Shown here: positions 50,501-64,000 of the stretch, piece after piece
How the letters are laid out: each line of letters opens with the position of its first letter
How positions within the stretch are numbered: position 1 is the stretch's first letter
NCBI GenBank assembly: GCA_038502055.1
Contig: JAXRKN010000043.1
Coordinates: forward strand, 4,526,001-4,590,000
Length of the DNA: 64,000 bases
Direction of reading: 5' to 3'
Source: Tanytarsus gracilentus
Lineage: Eukaryota; Arthropoda; Insecta; Diptera; Chironomidae
Made by a program: the position numbers and the translations under genes
Notes under the pieces: generated by a model
The model's input: the letters and a program-made list of their open reading frames with translations, nothing else
What the model was told of the DNA's origin: nothing
Databases searched by the model: none

Positions 50501-51100
50501 TGAAGATATTGAGTCGTAACTTTTCAACTTTTGTATTAAAATTAAAAAATTAAAATTAAATCAAATTTGATAGTTGAAAATAATTTTTGATAACTAATTT
50601 AATAAAAAGCTTTAATTAAGAGCTTTTAAAAGCACTAAAACTCCCCTCCGTAATTTAAACATTTCTTCATCCATTTTCCTCACTATTTTATGTTTTAAAC
50701 AAAAAAATCCCATCAGAAGCGGCGGCGACTACAACGATAGAACGACGTCGCAGGGGGATGATGATAATATTCCGCAATGAGTGATATTACAACACGCTAA
50801 ATGTAAAAAAAAGTCTATAAAAAAATAAATACACACAAAGTGCTGGAACGAGGAGTTTAGCGCTGATGATGGGCGAAAATAATTGAAGGATATTACATTT
50901 TTTATGAATTTTTATTGCAAATAGCATATTTAGAGAGGAAGAGCCGAGGAATTACATGGCGTGGCGAAATGGAAGAAAGTTGTGAATATTATTTAAGGGA
51001 AAATGAGAATGTAATTTTGTGGGACTTTCAACAGCTCATGTAATCAAAAACTTTAGCAACTAATAACAATTTTAATTTTTTTTCCTACTAATTTTTGCAG

Positions 51101-51199
51101 GTCGGTGGTGTAGAAGAGAATGGTCGTCCCCTCCAGATACGCGTGCCAATGACCCGTCAAGGCGCGTTTTATATTCTTCAGTCTTCCTAGGTAGTCCTG
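51101..51199 (+). CDS. hth: Homothorax exon: RWCRREWSSP linker segment
   Basis: The exon is 99 bases, phase 1 on both sides, so inclusion or skipping keeps the frame. It encodes (G)RWCRREWSSPPDTRANDPSR then RVLYSSVFLGSP. It matches the Drosophila linker segment RWCRREWSSPADARN...SRRLYSSVFLGSP as remembered. The acceptor is TTTTTGCAG and the donor is GTAAGT at 51200. An internal GTAGTC after CTAG at 51190 is a weaker alternative donor. The block is rich in Arg, Trp and Ser. I know of no assigned function and no counterpart in vertebrate MEIS1. The DNFGTSAS piece that follows it in fly was not found here. Confidence 0.95.
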
Positions 51200-54100
51200 G
51201 TAAGTCAAGCAGTTTTCCTTTACATACATACATCGACACCACATATACGTACGATATGGCCGCGCTCTAACATTAAGGCGTACAATTCAATTCACTTCAA
51301 TTACTTTCATAAAAACAAATTACTAATGCTCGCGCATATACAACAGTCTACTCGCGCGTTACTGACCTCTTTCAACAACTCGTTTCAGCGTTAGGATGTC
51401 GAGAGCGTAAAAGAGAGTGAGAGAGAAAAATGAAAAATGATTGAATATTATATAGTCCGATTATAGGCTCACAGTACCAGCAATTGTTAGCCTGAAAATC
51501 TTCATGTAATAACCTTTTGTTACGTTTCAAGATAATTTAATGGGAATTCTTTTCTTTTCGCTGTCGCAAATTAGTCGCGATGCAGCAGAAAAAAATAGAG
51601 TCTTGGCAATTAATTTTAATGGATGTGTTTTAAATGTCTCGGAATAACTTTTTCTTTTCTAAATGCTAAATTTTTTAATCCTAATTGAGAGCTTTTTAAA
51701 GTTTAAGAGATATTTTAGAGTTTTACAGCCAATACAAAAAATAATTATTCGTTCAGAAATTTCTCATGACTTCTCGAAAAAAGACAAAAAACTTTTCATT
51801 GTTATCTGCACGGAAGAATATCCGACGCTTCAATTAATTTTAATAAAATTCAAATCTTACTATCTCGATCACTTCATCTTTATCTCATTTTCCCCCTCCC
51901 GAAATTTTTCTATTGCCGTGTACACTTTTTTTTGAGGTATTTTAACCGTGTGTCTTTCGAGTGAAATGTGTAACGTCAGCGAATGGAATAGAAATTATCT
52001 GTTGAGAAAATCGTCGTCATTGTAGCAGCGAAATTGAATTGAAATTGAAGTCGTCATTTTGGCTTTAAATTCAAAATGAAAATGAGAAGAAAAAAAATTG
52101 TGTGTGTACATAAGAATGGAAGAGAAGAAGAGATGGTGAGATGGTGAAGAAGAAGAAAATTTCACAATTATATTATGACGAGCGAGCAAGCAAATGCGAA
52201 TGAGCGAGAGGGAATAACTCGAGCAGAAAGAAGCGTACAATAGCTTTTCGTCGTCGTTATCGTACATAAATTGCGCTCGCTGTCTTTTCTGCCGGGGAGC
52301 GACTTGATGGCATGAGAATGGTGGAAGAAATTAAAATCCAACATCTCTGCCCTCGCTGCTGGCTGCGTCTTGCATCTTACATATAAGCTCAGCTCTCAGG
52401 GCTGGGGATGGAGGAATTATAATGAAAAGCAATTTAGAATAAAAATGAAGAATGAAATGATGGAAAAATTCGTTCCATGTTTCGTATTGCAGAAGAAGCA
52501 TTTTTCCCATCCAATATTTTTATCCATTAAAGTAATGGAATTTCTTATTTTTCCCCACACCCACTCTCTCTCTCTCTAGATGTTGTCACTGACGACAATT
52601 TGGCATTTTTTTTCGCTAGAAAATTTGATTTATTAAATTTTATTTTTTTTCCAAAAAAACAACTTTTTTTGACCAGCTTTAAAAATAATAATGAAATGCA
52701 GTCCGAGAGAGAGCTTTTCTTCAATTCATCATGACAGTGCAAGAATGTCAAGTTGACGTCGTCGTCAAAATTCTTCATGTCATTCCATGCTGCAGAAAAA
52801 AAGGGGTGTGCGTATCGATCGAAAGGATATTTGAGAATGATGAGTGTTCAAAGGATTTAAAGCCAGATGAACTCTTTTTTTTCGCCAGCTGTGTGCAACC
52901 TGTAAAACTTTATCAATATCTGCGAAAATTCTATTTTTAAAGTTTATGCTCATATCAGCGCATCGCTATAGAAGTTATTGGAGGCAATAAAAGGGATAAA
53001 AATGAAAACAATTTGATGGGAATGACGATGATGAAAAGCAAAGGCTGAAAAAAATTGTTACGATGAGCATAAGAGAGAAAAAATAGTAAAAAAAAATTTT
53101 ATATTGAAAACCAGCTGTTTTAGTCATAAAACTCGAGAATGCCATAAAACGAAAAGAATAATAATGAAAACAAACCATTTAGCTGACGGCGACGAAAGAG
53201 ATGGCGCGATGTAATAGTCGCTCTCTCTCCCTCTCACTCTTTCTTATGCTCGAGCTTCGAATGTTCTTCATTCCCTCCGCATACATACAGAAGAAAAAAA
53301 TAAGAGAATATGTATTCAATCTCTCTCGTACGCACGCGAATTAGTCGAAAAAGCGAGACAAGCATCTTGGAGGAGATTGTTGAAAGTAAGGTACACGAAT
53401 GAGATGAAATATATCGGAGGGCTTTTCTTCTCTCCTCTTTTTTTTCTCTATATTTCGGCTGTTTGTAAATTTTCCATCACTATGGCAACGGCAGCGATGC
53501 TCGTGTTGATGTGTGAGAGATTGTTTCAATGCTCGACACTGCCAGCAATCGCCACCCCCGAAACATTCAACAACGCTTCGCGATCTCAAAGTCGAATGAT
53601 GTGAAAAAACATCGAAATGTCGACAGTGTTTGTTCGATGCTTCAGAATTATTTCATTTCTTCATAGATGAAGATCTCTCGGAACGCTCGGAGAGGAGAAA
53701 AAAAAGCGAAAATATTCCATTTTATAATTCTTTAAGAGCGCGCATTTGAGAGCGAAAGAGTGAGAGAAAAATTCCTCTGAGCTGACTTTAAACACGATCT
53801 ACTGAAATACTGAGAAAATAAATGAGGTGATACTTTGATTTATTGTTCGAAATTTACATTATCTACATACATGAACCCCCTCGAAAAAAAAATTGTATGA
53901 TGTTTACAAAAATATAAACTGAATGGTAGCAGAAATTAAGTTAAAAATATTTTTCTTCTTTAATTGTGTATTTTACCTTCCGCCGTCGGAGATGAGCAGC
54001 ATTAGTGCTTTGGGAAATATTTTTATAGCTTGCATTTTGTCTACGAATTTATTTAAAATATCGGTGAATTACAAAATAAAAAAATTCTTGAAATATTTAT

Positions 54101-57100
54101 GAGCGAATTTCTTTTATATAATTTTTCCTTCAAATTTTCCGTCCGACCGAACAATTTACAGATAAGGAAAAAAATTTAAAATTCAACCGTCAATAATTTT
54201 TTTCATGCATTAATTTATTTTTTCTCATCACGACATTCACATTGAATCCGATTTCAATTATGATAAAAATCTGTCAATCTTCATTAAAGATGATGCGCAT
54301 ATTGATACAGATATTCTCTCGCTACGGCAATGCGAGCAGTATGATGAATTAAAATGAGGCAAGCATTATTGACGGAAAAAAAATCACTTCTTAATTCGAT
54401 AAACACCTTGGATGAGAGGCAATAAAAATTGAAAATTATTCGTATTACCGATCAAATGGTTGTGGTGGATGTAATCGCAAAATCGAAGTAGAAAATGATC
54501 CATAAAAATATCTTATTTTTTAATCAATCATTTTTGTGGTAATTTTCTCACTCAAAACCCGCCGTTTCACTCGAGACTTTTCTTCCACTATTTTCGAAGA
54601 AAAAAAATAATGTTTTTAAGAGAAAACAATACTGTTGAAGTACTATGATGTGATGAGGCGAGAGAGCTGTTTGGAGAAAGAATGGGTTGAAAATGTTCAA
54701 AGTCTTTATTAGCCTTGACCTCGGAGGTTAGACTTCGAAGAAAGAGGAGAGATATTTTCTTTGTAGTTCTTTATTTCTTTCTTCTTTTCATACTCACATT
54801 TTTTGAATATTACTCGGCTATGGTAGAAAGTAATGTATATGTTCGTATGGATGCCTATGGATGAAATGAAATGCTTTGATTGCCCATCCATCATTTAATC
54901 GTGAATTATTATAAAGCATTTTTATGAACAAAAGATAATGGACTGTTGAACTTTTCTTCGAATTCTCTTCACTCTCTCGCTGCCTTCACCGAGAGATCAA
55001 GCACTCGAAAAAAAAATATTCTTAAGCTTTAAGATGAGTTGCGACATTTTAGTTGATTTCAATTTTCCAACTATAATTTTTTTAAATCAATAGTTTTCAG
55101 CAAACTCGAGTCGATTAAAATTAACTTTCCAATCAGCTTTAATCAAATAAATTAAGTCCGATAATTGTGCAGTGAGGGTAAACGCACCTTTTAGCGTTAG
55201 AGATTTTAAATTAGTAAGTCGTAATAAAGCGAGTGGACTAAGGCGATACATCTACATTTATTCCATTTCAAACCACATTTTTTTTGTATATTAAGTAAAA
55301 TGATTCTAACCTTAAGCATATAATTTACAGAGGATAATTTCTCCACAACTTACTTATAATCATTTTTTTTTCATAAGAACAATCTCTCGAAATGAAAGAG
55401 AGACGACGATCAAAGATATAATTTACAACAACTGTGGATAGTTTTTTTTCACTTTTCATACTTCGTTTAAAGCACACACACCTGAACACAATAATCGACT
55501 TTATCGGAGTGAAGGTAGACGAATAGTAATTGGACGCAAAGACCTATAATTTGAATTATTCTACGCAAGATCAAGTTATAAAGAGCGTAAAATATTTAAT
55601 TATCATAATTGTGGGTCTTTTCTCTCCAAATACTTCTCAAAATCGTGATAGAAAATTCTAATTTTCGAGTACCAGATGAATTAATCAATGCAAAATGCTC
55701 TCATCAATAAGAATAATTTTTTTTCATCAATACCGGCATGAATGAGTTGTTTTTTTTATTCGAGAGGGTGCCGGAAAAAATCAATTTCGTATGTGTCACG
55801 AGCAGTCATTTTTATTTGAAGATCTTCTGTTCATGACACGTTGAGGGTGGTTCGGGGAAGAAATTACAAGTAAACAGCAAAAAAAATTCAAACTCTTTAA
55901 AGCCATGAGGATAACTGTGCATGGTTTGATTTGTAGGACGAGAAATAATATTTATGACTAGTAGAGCGGCGGCGACGGTAAAAGTGAGTCTGTTGACCCG
56001 TCGACACACACTGCTAAATTATTACTCTCGAGACACTAAAATTGATATCAATTTTCCACCACTAGACTCGACTCCCGTTTTGTATTCTTCCCTTTTTTTC
56101 ATCCTCATCGCCGTCGTCGTTATTGTTGTAATATCTCATACATACTTATGTACATGAGTATTTTTATAGCAAAATAATTAATGGCAAAATTTATTTATGT
56201 ACATGCAGAAAAACCGGCGGGTGCGGTGGTAGTGGAGGCACAATATGACTACTAACACAGTTACCCCGAAAAAAAGGCTCCCATTAATTTACTACGGTTA
56301 TATATTTTCCACTGTGCTTGTTTTTCTTTGATAGTAATAATTCATTTTGTGCTGCTCCTCTCAGCTTCTCGGTGGAGAATTTTAACCGATGTTTTTCTCT
56401 CGCCAATGTCGGCAAATTTATTCTCGAGCTATGTGCTTTTGCCTCAATGGGTAGCGACAGCAATTTGAAATAGATGGCGATGACTAGGGAAAGGGTTAAG
56501 TGAAAGATTTTTTTAAATACATTCACTTGTTGCACAGCCACATTAATTTCTCGTGTGTGTGTTTGTGTCAGATAATTTTTCTCTTTTTTTTTGGCGACAC
56601 AAGGATACAATAAATTTACTTTTCTCTTTTTTTGGAACTTAAAGTTATAAAGCTATGACCTTGGCATAATTTCTCTTCCCTTTTCGAACCGAACACTTTT
56701 AATTGCGTCCATAAAGTACCGAAGCACTCAAAATATGTTCGAAGATTTTTTTAATTTTATTTATGGATTCGAGAATCATTTTCATTGCCGCACATCCTCT
56801 TCATCTCATCATATTGTAATTTTTTTATTCGTCTGAATGGCTTCTAATTTTTATGGTCTGTTATAATAGCAATTTTTATAATTTTCTGAACTGGTAATAA
56901 TATCGTAAATTAAATAATTTGAATATCCAATACTCGACCAAATCGCTTAAATATCACCTCCTCCTCCAAAAACTCTCTTGTGGCGGCCTATTAAAGTCTT
57001 ATGAAACAAAAACAGATAATTAATTGGCTAATAATTGCTGTTATTGAAATACCCTACGATTGATATACATCGAGAGCGAACTGACTGCTTTACGATATTA

Positions 57101-60100
57101 TTTCAGGCATCTTCTTGAAATTTTTACTATTATGAATTAATTAAGATGATCGATGAAAAATTATGTGGAAACTCTCTTTTTTATTTTCTTTTTCGGGTAA
57201 GTGGAAAATCTTTTTTTTTCAATGATGATTGAAAAGAATTTCAAGAGGACTTTGAGAATTTTTTTTGTGCGGTTATTTTCAACAGTTTTATTTTAAGTTT
57301 TTTTTAATCGAAAAATATTTCATGAAAAAGTATTTTTAGATTTATGAAATTAATTTCATTCACAAAATATTCGAACAATAAGCGCCGGGAGATAAAATGA
57401 ATTCTAAATATTTGGGTACACCTCGTGTCAACAATTTTTCTCCCTCTTACTCTTAAGATTTCTTATCGTGGCTAAATATAAAAAAGAATTCTCATGCAAA
57501 GCATGTGTACTCGCATGATAGGCAGGAACAAACAGTCGCAGAGAATAAGATTAAAAGAATTCGTTTCACATAATTAATTTTGGCGCTGGGTGGTGTTTTT
57601 CACTTTTTCATAACTAAAAAAAGTTTAATCTCATTCATGAAAATCTCACATTTATGTTATGCAACTGTCTCTCTGCTCGACGGTAGTGCTGAGAGCTGTC
57701 AAAAAAAGTTACAGGAAAGAAAAAAAATTCATTGTCGTCGCCAGCCAGAAAACACAAAAATAAAATTTCAGAATACTTTTTTCTAAATGATAAACTAGTT
57801 GTTGGCATAATAATAATAATATTAATAACATTAAACAAACATTGAGGAGTCTCTCGGCCTGGTCGTAGAAACACAAAAAAGAATTTAACAATTAAACATC
57901 GCACAGTCCATAAAGCTTTTAACTAAAAACCCATTGAGCGGCCGCTGTCTAAAATCGCTCTAACAGCAACATTTAGCTACATTTTCCAAAGCTATGAGCA
58001 ATTAATTCAACCACGGAATTACGACCATTAAATTTAATTTAAAAGCTACACATAGCGAGAGTGAGTACGAGTCTATAATAAGTGCGCTTTTGTATTACGA
58101 TTTTTTAAAGTGAGAGAGAGGGAAAAAGAATCATTTTATGTCTACACCTAATCATTTAATTATTCCGCTTACTCACCACTTCAATACATCGCAGCGCACA
58201 TTCAATATCAGCTCCAAGATGAATAGATAAAAAGTTAAATTAATTTGCTTCGGCACAACAGTTTTGACGGAAATATCCTACATTTTATAGATCGTTATTA
58301 AAGTTACTCGCAATGTTGCCGTTAAAGTTTTTAGGGAAGTAGTGCATGGCCCAAGACATCATAAACATAAACCATTTAGTGCCATAAAAATGCTCATTGT
58401 CATTGTCTCTTCTCTCAATTTCTCCTCTTTGCGTAAAGCTATAAAGCCGGCACTCCATAACAGCAGCAGTACAGCAAAAGTTTTATGGATTCCGCCAAAA
58501 AGTTTGATTACATCCGTTAAGGATATTACTGCCATCATTAAAGTTGAATTAAATGAAATAAAGATGATGAAGTCAGGGCTTTCTTTTTATGATGACAACT
58601 AGACCACATTCACTTGAATCTCGGTCCATCTCTTTTTTTCTGCTGGATAGCAACGCAATGAGAATTATCACATCAAAAGATTCTTTTCTTGGCACATGTT
58701 GTATAGCGAGAGTGGAAGAAGAAGAGGAGCGTGACACTCAATGGAAATAATATTATCACTTTTGTGGCTCGTAAAAATCAACTTTATGTATTTTTTTCCT
58801 TCCTTCCTTCCCCCGCACTTTTTCCACCCGTCGCACTCCATCAAGCTCAAATGTGATCGCAGCTGATTGTGAATTTTGCAGATATCAATGAACAATTAAA
58901 GAATTTTCTTTATTAAAAATTCAATTTGATCCAAAAAAAAATTAATGTTAACTGATGGAAGATCGAAAATGGTGCGAAATGATTATTTTTCGCCAGCATG
59001 AAATTTTTCGTTAACAAACTCATGTCGATTTTTTCATTCTCCCTGCTCGAATTGATTGGATTTCATATTTTTATTTTATTTCTTTATGCATTCGTGAATA
59101 TGATGAAGGGTGTGTGCCATGGTGGAAGAAACTCGAAAGTCCTCAATGGCTTGGGGTTTTTTAAATTAAAATAAAACTTGAAACATTTTTTCTCTCTCTC
59201 GTCCTCGTTTTAATATCGTCGACGGCGGTGGCAGCATTGGCAGTGCGTAAAAGGAAAAATACACCACATATACAATACAGTACCAGCTGGAGTCAAGAAC
59301 GAATTTTCATGAATAAAATTTCCTTTTTACAATTCAAATGCTTTCTTTTTTTGCGCGAGACTGAAATAATATTTTTTCCTTCTTTATTCCGCCGCGGTGA
59401 TCCTTTCGAAAACAATAAAGTAAAATGAAATGAGGATGAGTGAATTTTCCGATTCAATTTGATAAACAAAATTTGACGCAATGCTGTTCTTAGATTTGTG
59501 AATATATCACACAAAAAGAAATGTTTTGGTCATAAAATGTCAAAGTTATGTGGAAAGTTTTTCTCTTTTTTATGTTAGGGCTTAAAATTTTATTTATTTA
59601 GAATTTTTTAAATTTCTCAACGGTTTCAAGGTTTTCAACTTAATGAGGTTGTTGATTTATTTCCAAATCTCTTCTCTCGAGCTAGTTTAGATTTAAAATG
59701 AAAGAAATAATTAAACACTTAAAATTTTCCTTCTTTAATTTTCACTCGAAATGTTTATAAACAACAGAAGAAGTAAAAGAATAAAATGAGGACGTTGAAA
59801 ACAATTTTTTTCCTCATCTAAAGGAAAAAAAGTATGTGTTTAAACCAAGAATTTCTCTCACTCTCGTTTGCTCGTGAAATCATTAATCATTTGATGCTTC
59901 AATGGGATTAAAAGCAGAGTCTGCAGTACATTTACGAGAGTCGTATAGTTGAAGGAGAAAAAATTTGTTGCTGTTTTTCGAGCATAAGAGTGCTCTTTCT
60001 GTGTTTTTGCTAGCAGTTCTCGAATGAGGCGAGAGAATCAGTCATGCGACAATGCAGGGTGATGTGACATTATCACATGGAGAGGAGGAGAACTTGAAAA

Positions 60101-61547
60101 TATTTTTTTTTCTGTCGTCCATTAAACTGTTAAAGGGGGAATGAATATTTTTAGATGAATACTTGAGAGCAAATGATGCCTTTTAAACTAATTATAAATT
60201 TAATCCCATATACGGAGAATAACAGAAGCGATATCCTTTCATGCCACTGATCTGATGTCATCGATATATGAATAGAAGTTTTTTTTTCGGAAATAAACAT
60301 GAGGGAGTAAATATCACATAAAGCCATTAAGACTTAATAGTTTTGTTGCTTGATATCTTCCATGAAGCATATTTACAGACATGAGATTCACATTTCTGTG
60401 TAGACACAAATACGATAGCAGTTCCATTTCGAGTTCAACATAATTTCATTATTTAATGATTTTTTGTTTTGTCCCTTTTTTATGATAAATTAAATTATAG
60501 TAACCAATTCAAGTTGATTAGTTTAGTAAAAATAAATTTAACAAACATTTTCTCAAAGCACCTTAAATAGATCAATTGAATCTTTAAAAAAGCTCTCCTA
60601 ACCCATAACAAACACACTAAAAAATAAGAGTAACGCTATCGGTGTCTCATCACCATCTCAACTCTTGACAAAAGAATAAAAGCCTCCTCGAATGCCACTC
60701 GACGCCGATAATTAGTCTGATGAATTAGATGCGATATTGTCGCCTCATTCACTTGACTTCTCCCACCACCAACACTTGCTCACTCCAAAATATGTGATGA
60801 GATTATATTCAAAAAACGCAAAAGTAAACAATTGAAGCATTGTGAGTGCGATATAAGATTACACATCCGATTTTCTAGTCTCCATTGTTTAACTCGTCTC
60901 GGATGTGTCTTGAAAACTACTTGAGATCATTCCGATGCTGATAGGATGAAGAAGCGTCAAAATGAGAGAATTTTTCGGTTCTTAAAGATTTTTGCGCGCT
61001 TATCGGATCGAAAAATTTCACACAGCATAAGAAATTTTCTAAAAAGAGGTTTTTAACCTTTTTGTCATTTGCTTAGAAATGCGGGAAGACGATTAATCAA
61101 GTTCTAGTTGTGATAATGAGTTGTAGCCATTTTATGAGTGTTCTCCTCACACTCCTTAAATGTAGAAAATTTAATTGCATGGGACATTCAATGCCAGACA
61201 AATTCCCTCCGCATTGCTTTCAGTGAAACATTGCGCATTTCAACATTTTTTTATAGGCCTGTAAAAAATACTTTTAATCTTTAATCGCTTTAAATTGTAT
61301 ATTTAAAATAATAATCATACCACCAGTCGCACCCCGACTGCTCGATGGAAATGGGTGAAAATGTTAAATATTTATAATGGGGGAAAATTGACTGCAAATG
61401 GTGATTTTTAATTTTTTTTACTCATTGCATTGCGTGAAAATTATTATAAAAAATTATTTTGCCATATCTGCGTGTATGCAATTAAATATGTTGCGTAAAT
61501 AAAAAACTTTAAATTAATAAATTGCATTTTTTCTTCTCTTTCTCTAG
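51200..61547 (+). other. hth: hth intron, 10.3 kb
   Basis: The intron runs from GTAAGT to the pyrimidine-rich acceptor TTCTTCTCTTTCTCTAG (61531-61547). The content is AT-rich with CT/GA runs. No gene or element was recognised. A 24-base fly-like exon (DNFGTSAS) would be easy to miss by eye. Confidence 0.8.
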
Positions 61548-61696
61548 GTGATGCCAGTAATGCGAGTGTGGGGTCAGGTGAAGGTACGGGTGAGGAGGAT
61601 GACGATACGAATGGGAAAAAAAATCAAAAGAAACGTGGCATATTTCCAAAAGTCGCAACAAATATCCTTAGAGCGTGGCTCTTTCAACATCTAACG
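61548..61696 (+). CDS. hth: Homothorax exon: acidic stretch and first part of the homeodomain
   Basis: The exon is 149 bases, phase 1 in and phase 0 out. It encodes (G)DASNASVGSGEGTGEEDDD, then TNGKKNQKKRGIFPKVATNI and LRAWLFQHLT. The second half is the N-terminal arm and helix 1 of the Meis-type TALE homeodomain. The match to fly Hth and vertebrate MEIS (KKRGIFPKVATNI(L/M)RAWLFQHLT) is almost complete. The exon ends after HLT, the same boundary as in MEIS1. The next exon should start HPYPSE and contain the TALE loop and recognition helix, but it is not in the window. The acidic run is shared with the family. The donor ACG|GTTCGT is weak, and the frame stays open for 65 more codons (stop at 61892-61894). 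Confidence 0.97.
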
Positions 61697-64000
61697 GTTC
61701 GTAAATTCTCTTTTTTTATTCACAAATCTTCTTTAGCTTTTTATCTTTTAAAACTCATTAACATACATCGTTCCGAGAAGCAAGTCAAATTTATTCATTT
61801 TCAAATTTTGAACTTTACTCTTTCTTCTCGGATGGTCTTCGCCGAAGTATTAAGAGATTTCCTAATGTCTTCTGTCGAATTTTTTAGAGTGTGAGAAGTT
61901 TTTTATATTATGAAAAAAATATATTTTTTTGAAAAATTTAATTAATTAAATTAAGTTGCATATATTCAAGTGAAGACATTATGGCAGCAGTATGGGAGAG
62001 GAAAAAATGTGAAGAGGGAAAAATTTAATATTTGATTGATTTGGTATCATGTGGAGCATTGTTTCGAAATCGAAAATGAAATGAGCAACAAAAAGCTGAA
62101 ATGAAAGAATAAAAAAAAAAGATTTCAAAGTTTTCGTGCAATCCGACTTTTGATAAATAATTTTATTTTATTTTTTTTTTCGGTATCGTGCCGAGAAATT
62201 GCTCATTGCATGTTTTTTCCTCTTTATTTGAATTTACGTTTATATCGATCTAAAACAATTTAGTGTGTTCGACTCGCGCGCTATGAGGAACTACAAGCGA
62301 GAGCAAATTCCTTTTGCTATTGATTATTTAAACTTTACACACGCACCATCTCTCGTTCACATAGCGCAGTGATGAGAAAAATTGTAGATATATAATAAAA
62401 AAACCCATGCACGAATCAACAACAACGTAGTCGCGAAAATCTAATTAAGTGCTTTGAAACATGGTGTAAATGTGATGTGTATCACAGGTGGTCCCACTTT
62501 GGCAATCACATGCTCTCTCTCTCGTTTGCTCGTTCGCATGAGATAAAGTCAAAAGAGAAAAATCAATTGTCTCTGAATAAACTTTAAATGACTGTGCGGC
62601 GACGACGATGCACATTTAACGCAGTATTGCGCTAATTGTGCAAAAAAATTCAATCTTCTTTGTTTTACCTCACAAACAGTCACATTTCGAATGCAGAAAT
62701 TCTTTACGTGTGTATGACTATGGCTGGCTAGTTGAGTGAGCCGTTTTCAAATTTAAATTTTATGCACACATATGTTGCAAACACATCTTCTCAATTATTA
62801 ATGAAAATTGTCGTTATATGCAACGGCTGGCTGGAAATGTAACTTACGTTTCTAATTGCTTTCTCTCACTCAATGTAAGCTGGTACGTCGAGAGAGAGAG
62901 AGGGGAAGCAGGAGGCAGCTTCTGCAGCTCTCAGCACAACTAGTGCTATTGAGAAAATGAGAATAATAAAATTGTCATGGATTTTCCACACACAGACGTG
63001 TCTATATGGTGAAAATTCCTCCCCTCGATGCACACAATAATAACGTAACATTGAATGACGATGAGGAAAATGCGGAAAAGGCACCCTTTTCATCTACTCC
63101 GTCAGCCTCGTATGTTCGCTCACATTCATATATATGTGAAATCATTTTCGTATGGAGAACACGCATTTTGAGTGATTTATAGAAGGTGTTAGAATTTAAT
63201 AAAACTTGTGAAAACATGAATGGCATCAGAGAGCGACCGAAGAAAAGCTTTCGAAATTTTTGTTTCATTTCTATATATTGAGAGATTGATGGACTTATAC
63301 ATGGCAAATGATTTACAAATTTTGCTGTGATTCAAATTATCTCATGGATGTGTTTAATTGGATTTTTAGCACTCACATTTTTGGCCGTTAAAATTTAAAT
63401 TATTTGAAACTTTTTGCTAAAAATTTTTAATTAAAATTTCAAAAGTATTAAATTACTTAAATTTACAATTAAATTCAATTTTCCGGTGGTTTTAATTTTC
63501 CATCTCAACCCCATTTGACACCCCACCAAAGTTTAAGATTTAATAAGAAAAATAATTACACGTATTCGCTTTTCTTATCGTTGTGGTTATATGCCGACTC
63601 AAATATGACGAAGCAATTATACAAAAATATGCAAAACTCCATCTTGACGTGTGTACGAAGGAATAAAATGTATACATTATATTAGGTAGATTACATGCTA
63701 AAAATTGTTTCAATTTAAAGTCTCTGTTCTTTTCTTATATTTTCTGCACACACTGCTGCTCATTTAAATTACAAGGCATACAATATTTTGATGTAACTTT
63801 ACACTCGCTCTCGTTCGCATACGACAGCGCTCATTCGCTCATTCTTCTGTGTAAAACAACAACGACAACCATTTTAACTGCTGAGTAATTATATTTTTTT
63901 CCGTATATTAAATTACAAGAGCAGCAGCGGCAACAACAACGAAAAAACTACGTAACAGGTATGAGAGGCCAGAGAATTGCCCGAGAATGAGGAATGAGAA
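61697..64000 (+). other. hth: hth intron, start (continues past the window)
   Basis: The donor is GTTCGT. I searched the rest of the window for an exon beginning HPYPSE (CAY-CCN-TAY-CC) and found none, so the homeodomain is completed beyond 64000. Nothing else was recognised. Confidence 0.8.

Larger units (their letters stand above)
28643..51100 (+). other. hth: hth intron, 22.5 kb, with a nested gene and an alternative exon
   Basis: The intron runs from GTAAGT (28643) to acceptor CTAATTTTTGCAG (51088-51100). It hosts the SPCS3-like gene (32097-32608) and the alternative exon candidate at 41537. The rest is AT-rich with simple repeats, and I recognise no other gene in it. A Drosophila-like exon for the DGKFLSSLNPSELTYDG segment, which I remember between DTSDP and RWCRREW in the fly protein, was not found as such. 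Confidence 0.8.

Noticed and set aside
52580..52640. Long CT run ending in TAG followed by a phase-1 open frame DVVTDDNLAFF
   Set aside because: It does not resemble any Hth segment, runs into low-complexity T tracts and has no clear donor. The CT runs here are common simple repeats.
56206..56260. GC-rich GGCGGGTGCGGTGGTAGT patch after a CAG
   Set aside because: Open frames stop within a few codons and do not match Hth. It is probably a short repeat.
1..64000. tRNA, rRNA, CRISPR or bacterial-type operon signals
   Set aside because: No tRNA T-loop signature, no repeat-spacer array and no dense coding. The window is a eukaryotic intron-rich locus.

Overview
The window is about 64 kb of AT-rich eukaryotic DNA with very long introns. 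It is the 3' half of an insect homothorax (hth) gene, the Meis-family TALE homeobox gene, read on the + strand. The exon peptides match Drosophila Homothorax almost residue for residue as I remember it. The base composition, intron sizes and divergence suggest a fly, probably a nematoceran (midge, mosquito or relative). That species guess is an inference. There is no bacterial gene content.

Layout. Bases 1-2545 hold a decayed mobile element with inverted subterminal repeats and a broken integrase-like fragment on the - strand, sitting in an hth intron. Five firm hth coding exons follow: 3412-3462, 7763-7948, 28519-28642, 51101-51199 and 61548-61696. All have consensus acceptors and phases that chain correctly (0/0, 0/0, 0/1, 1/1, 1/0). 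A sixth, alternative exon candidate begins at 41537. The exons encode the end of the MEIS (Exd-binding) domain, the Ser/Pro-rich linker, the acidic stretch and the first third of the homeodomain. The N-terminal exons lie left of the window. The rest of the homeodomain and the C-terminus lie right of it. Inside the 22 kb intron between the third and fourth exons is a complete two-exon gene on the same strand, a short divergent signal peptidase complex subunit 3 (SPCS3 / Spase22-23). The rest is intron, rich in A/T runs and short CT, CA and GA repeats. The many short open frames in it look like chance.

Most interesting signal. The 5' splice site at 7949 is buried in a near-perfect 19-position RNA stem (7945-7963 with 8056-8074). 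Part of the same region can instead form a long-range duplex of about 34 base pairs with a block some 0.9 kb downstream (8879-8914). The two folds cannot form together in full, so they look like a switch. Retaining this intron gives a short in-frame tail (stop at 8024-8026) and a homeodomain-less protein. Drosophila hth is known to make homeodomain-less isoforms, and the longest fly-mosquito ultraconserved sequence reported is an hth exon-intron junction tied to intron retention. The local stem therefore fits a known element. The distal partner block, a mimic of the splice site inside it, and the alternative exon at 41537 are the parts most worth checking.
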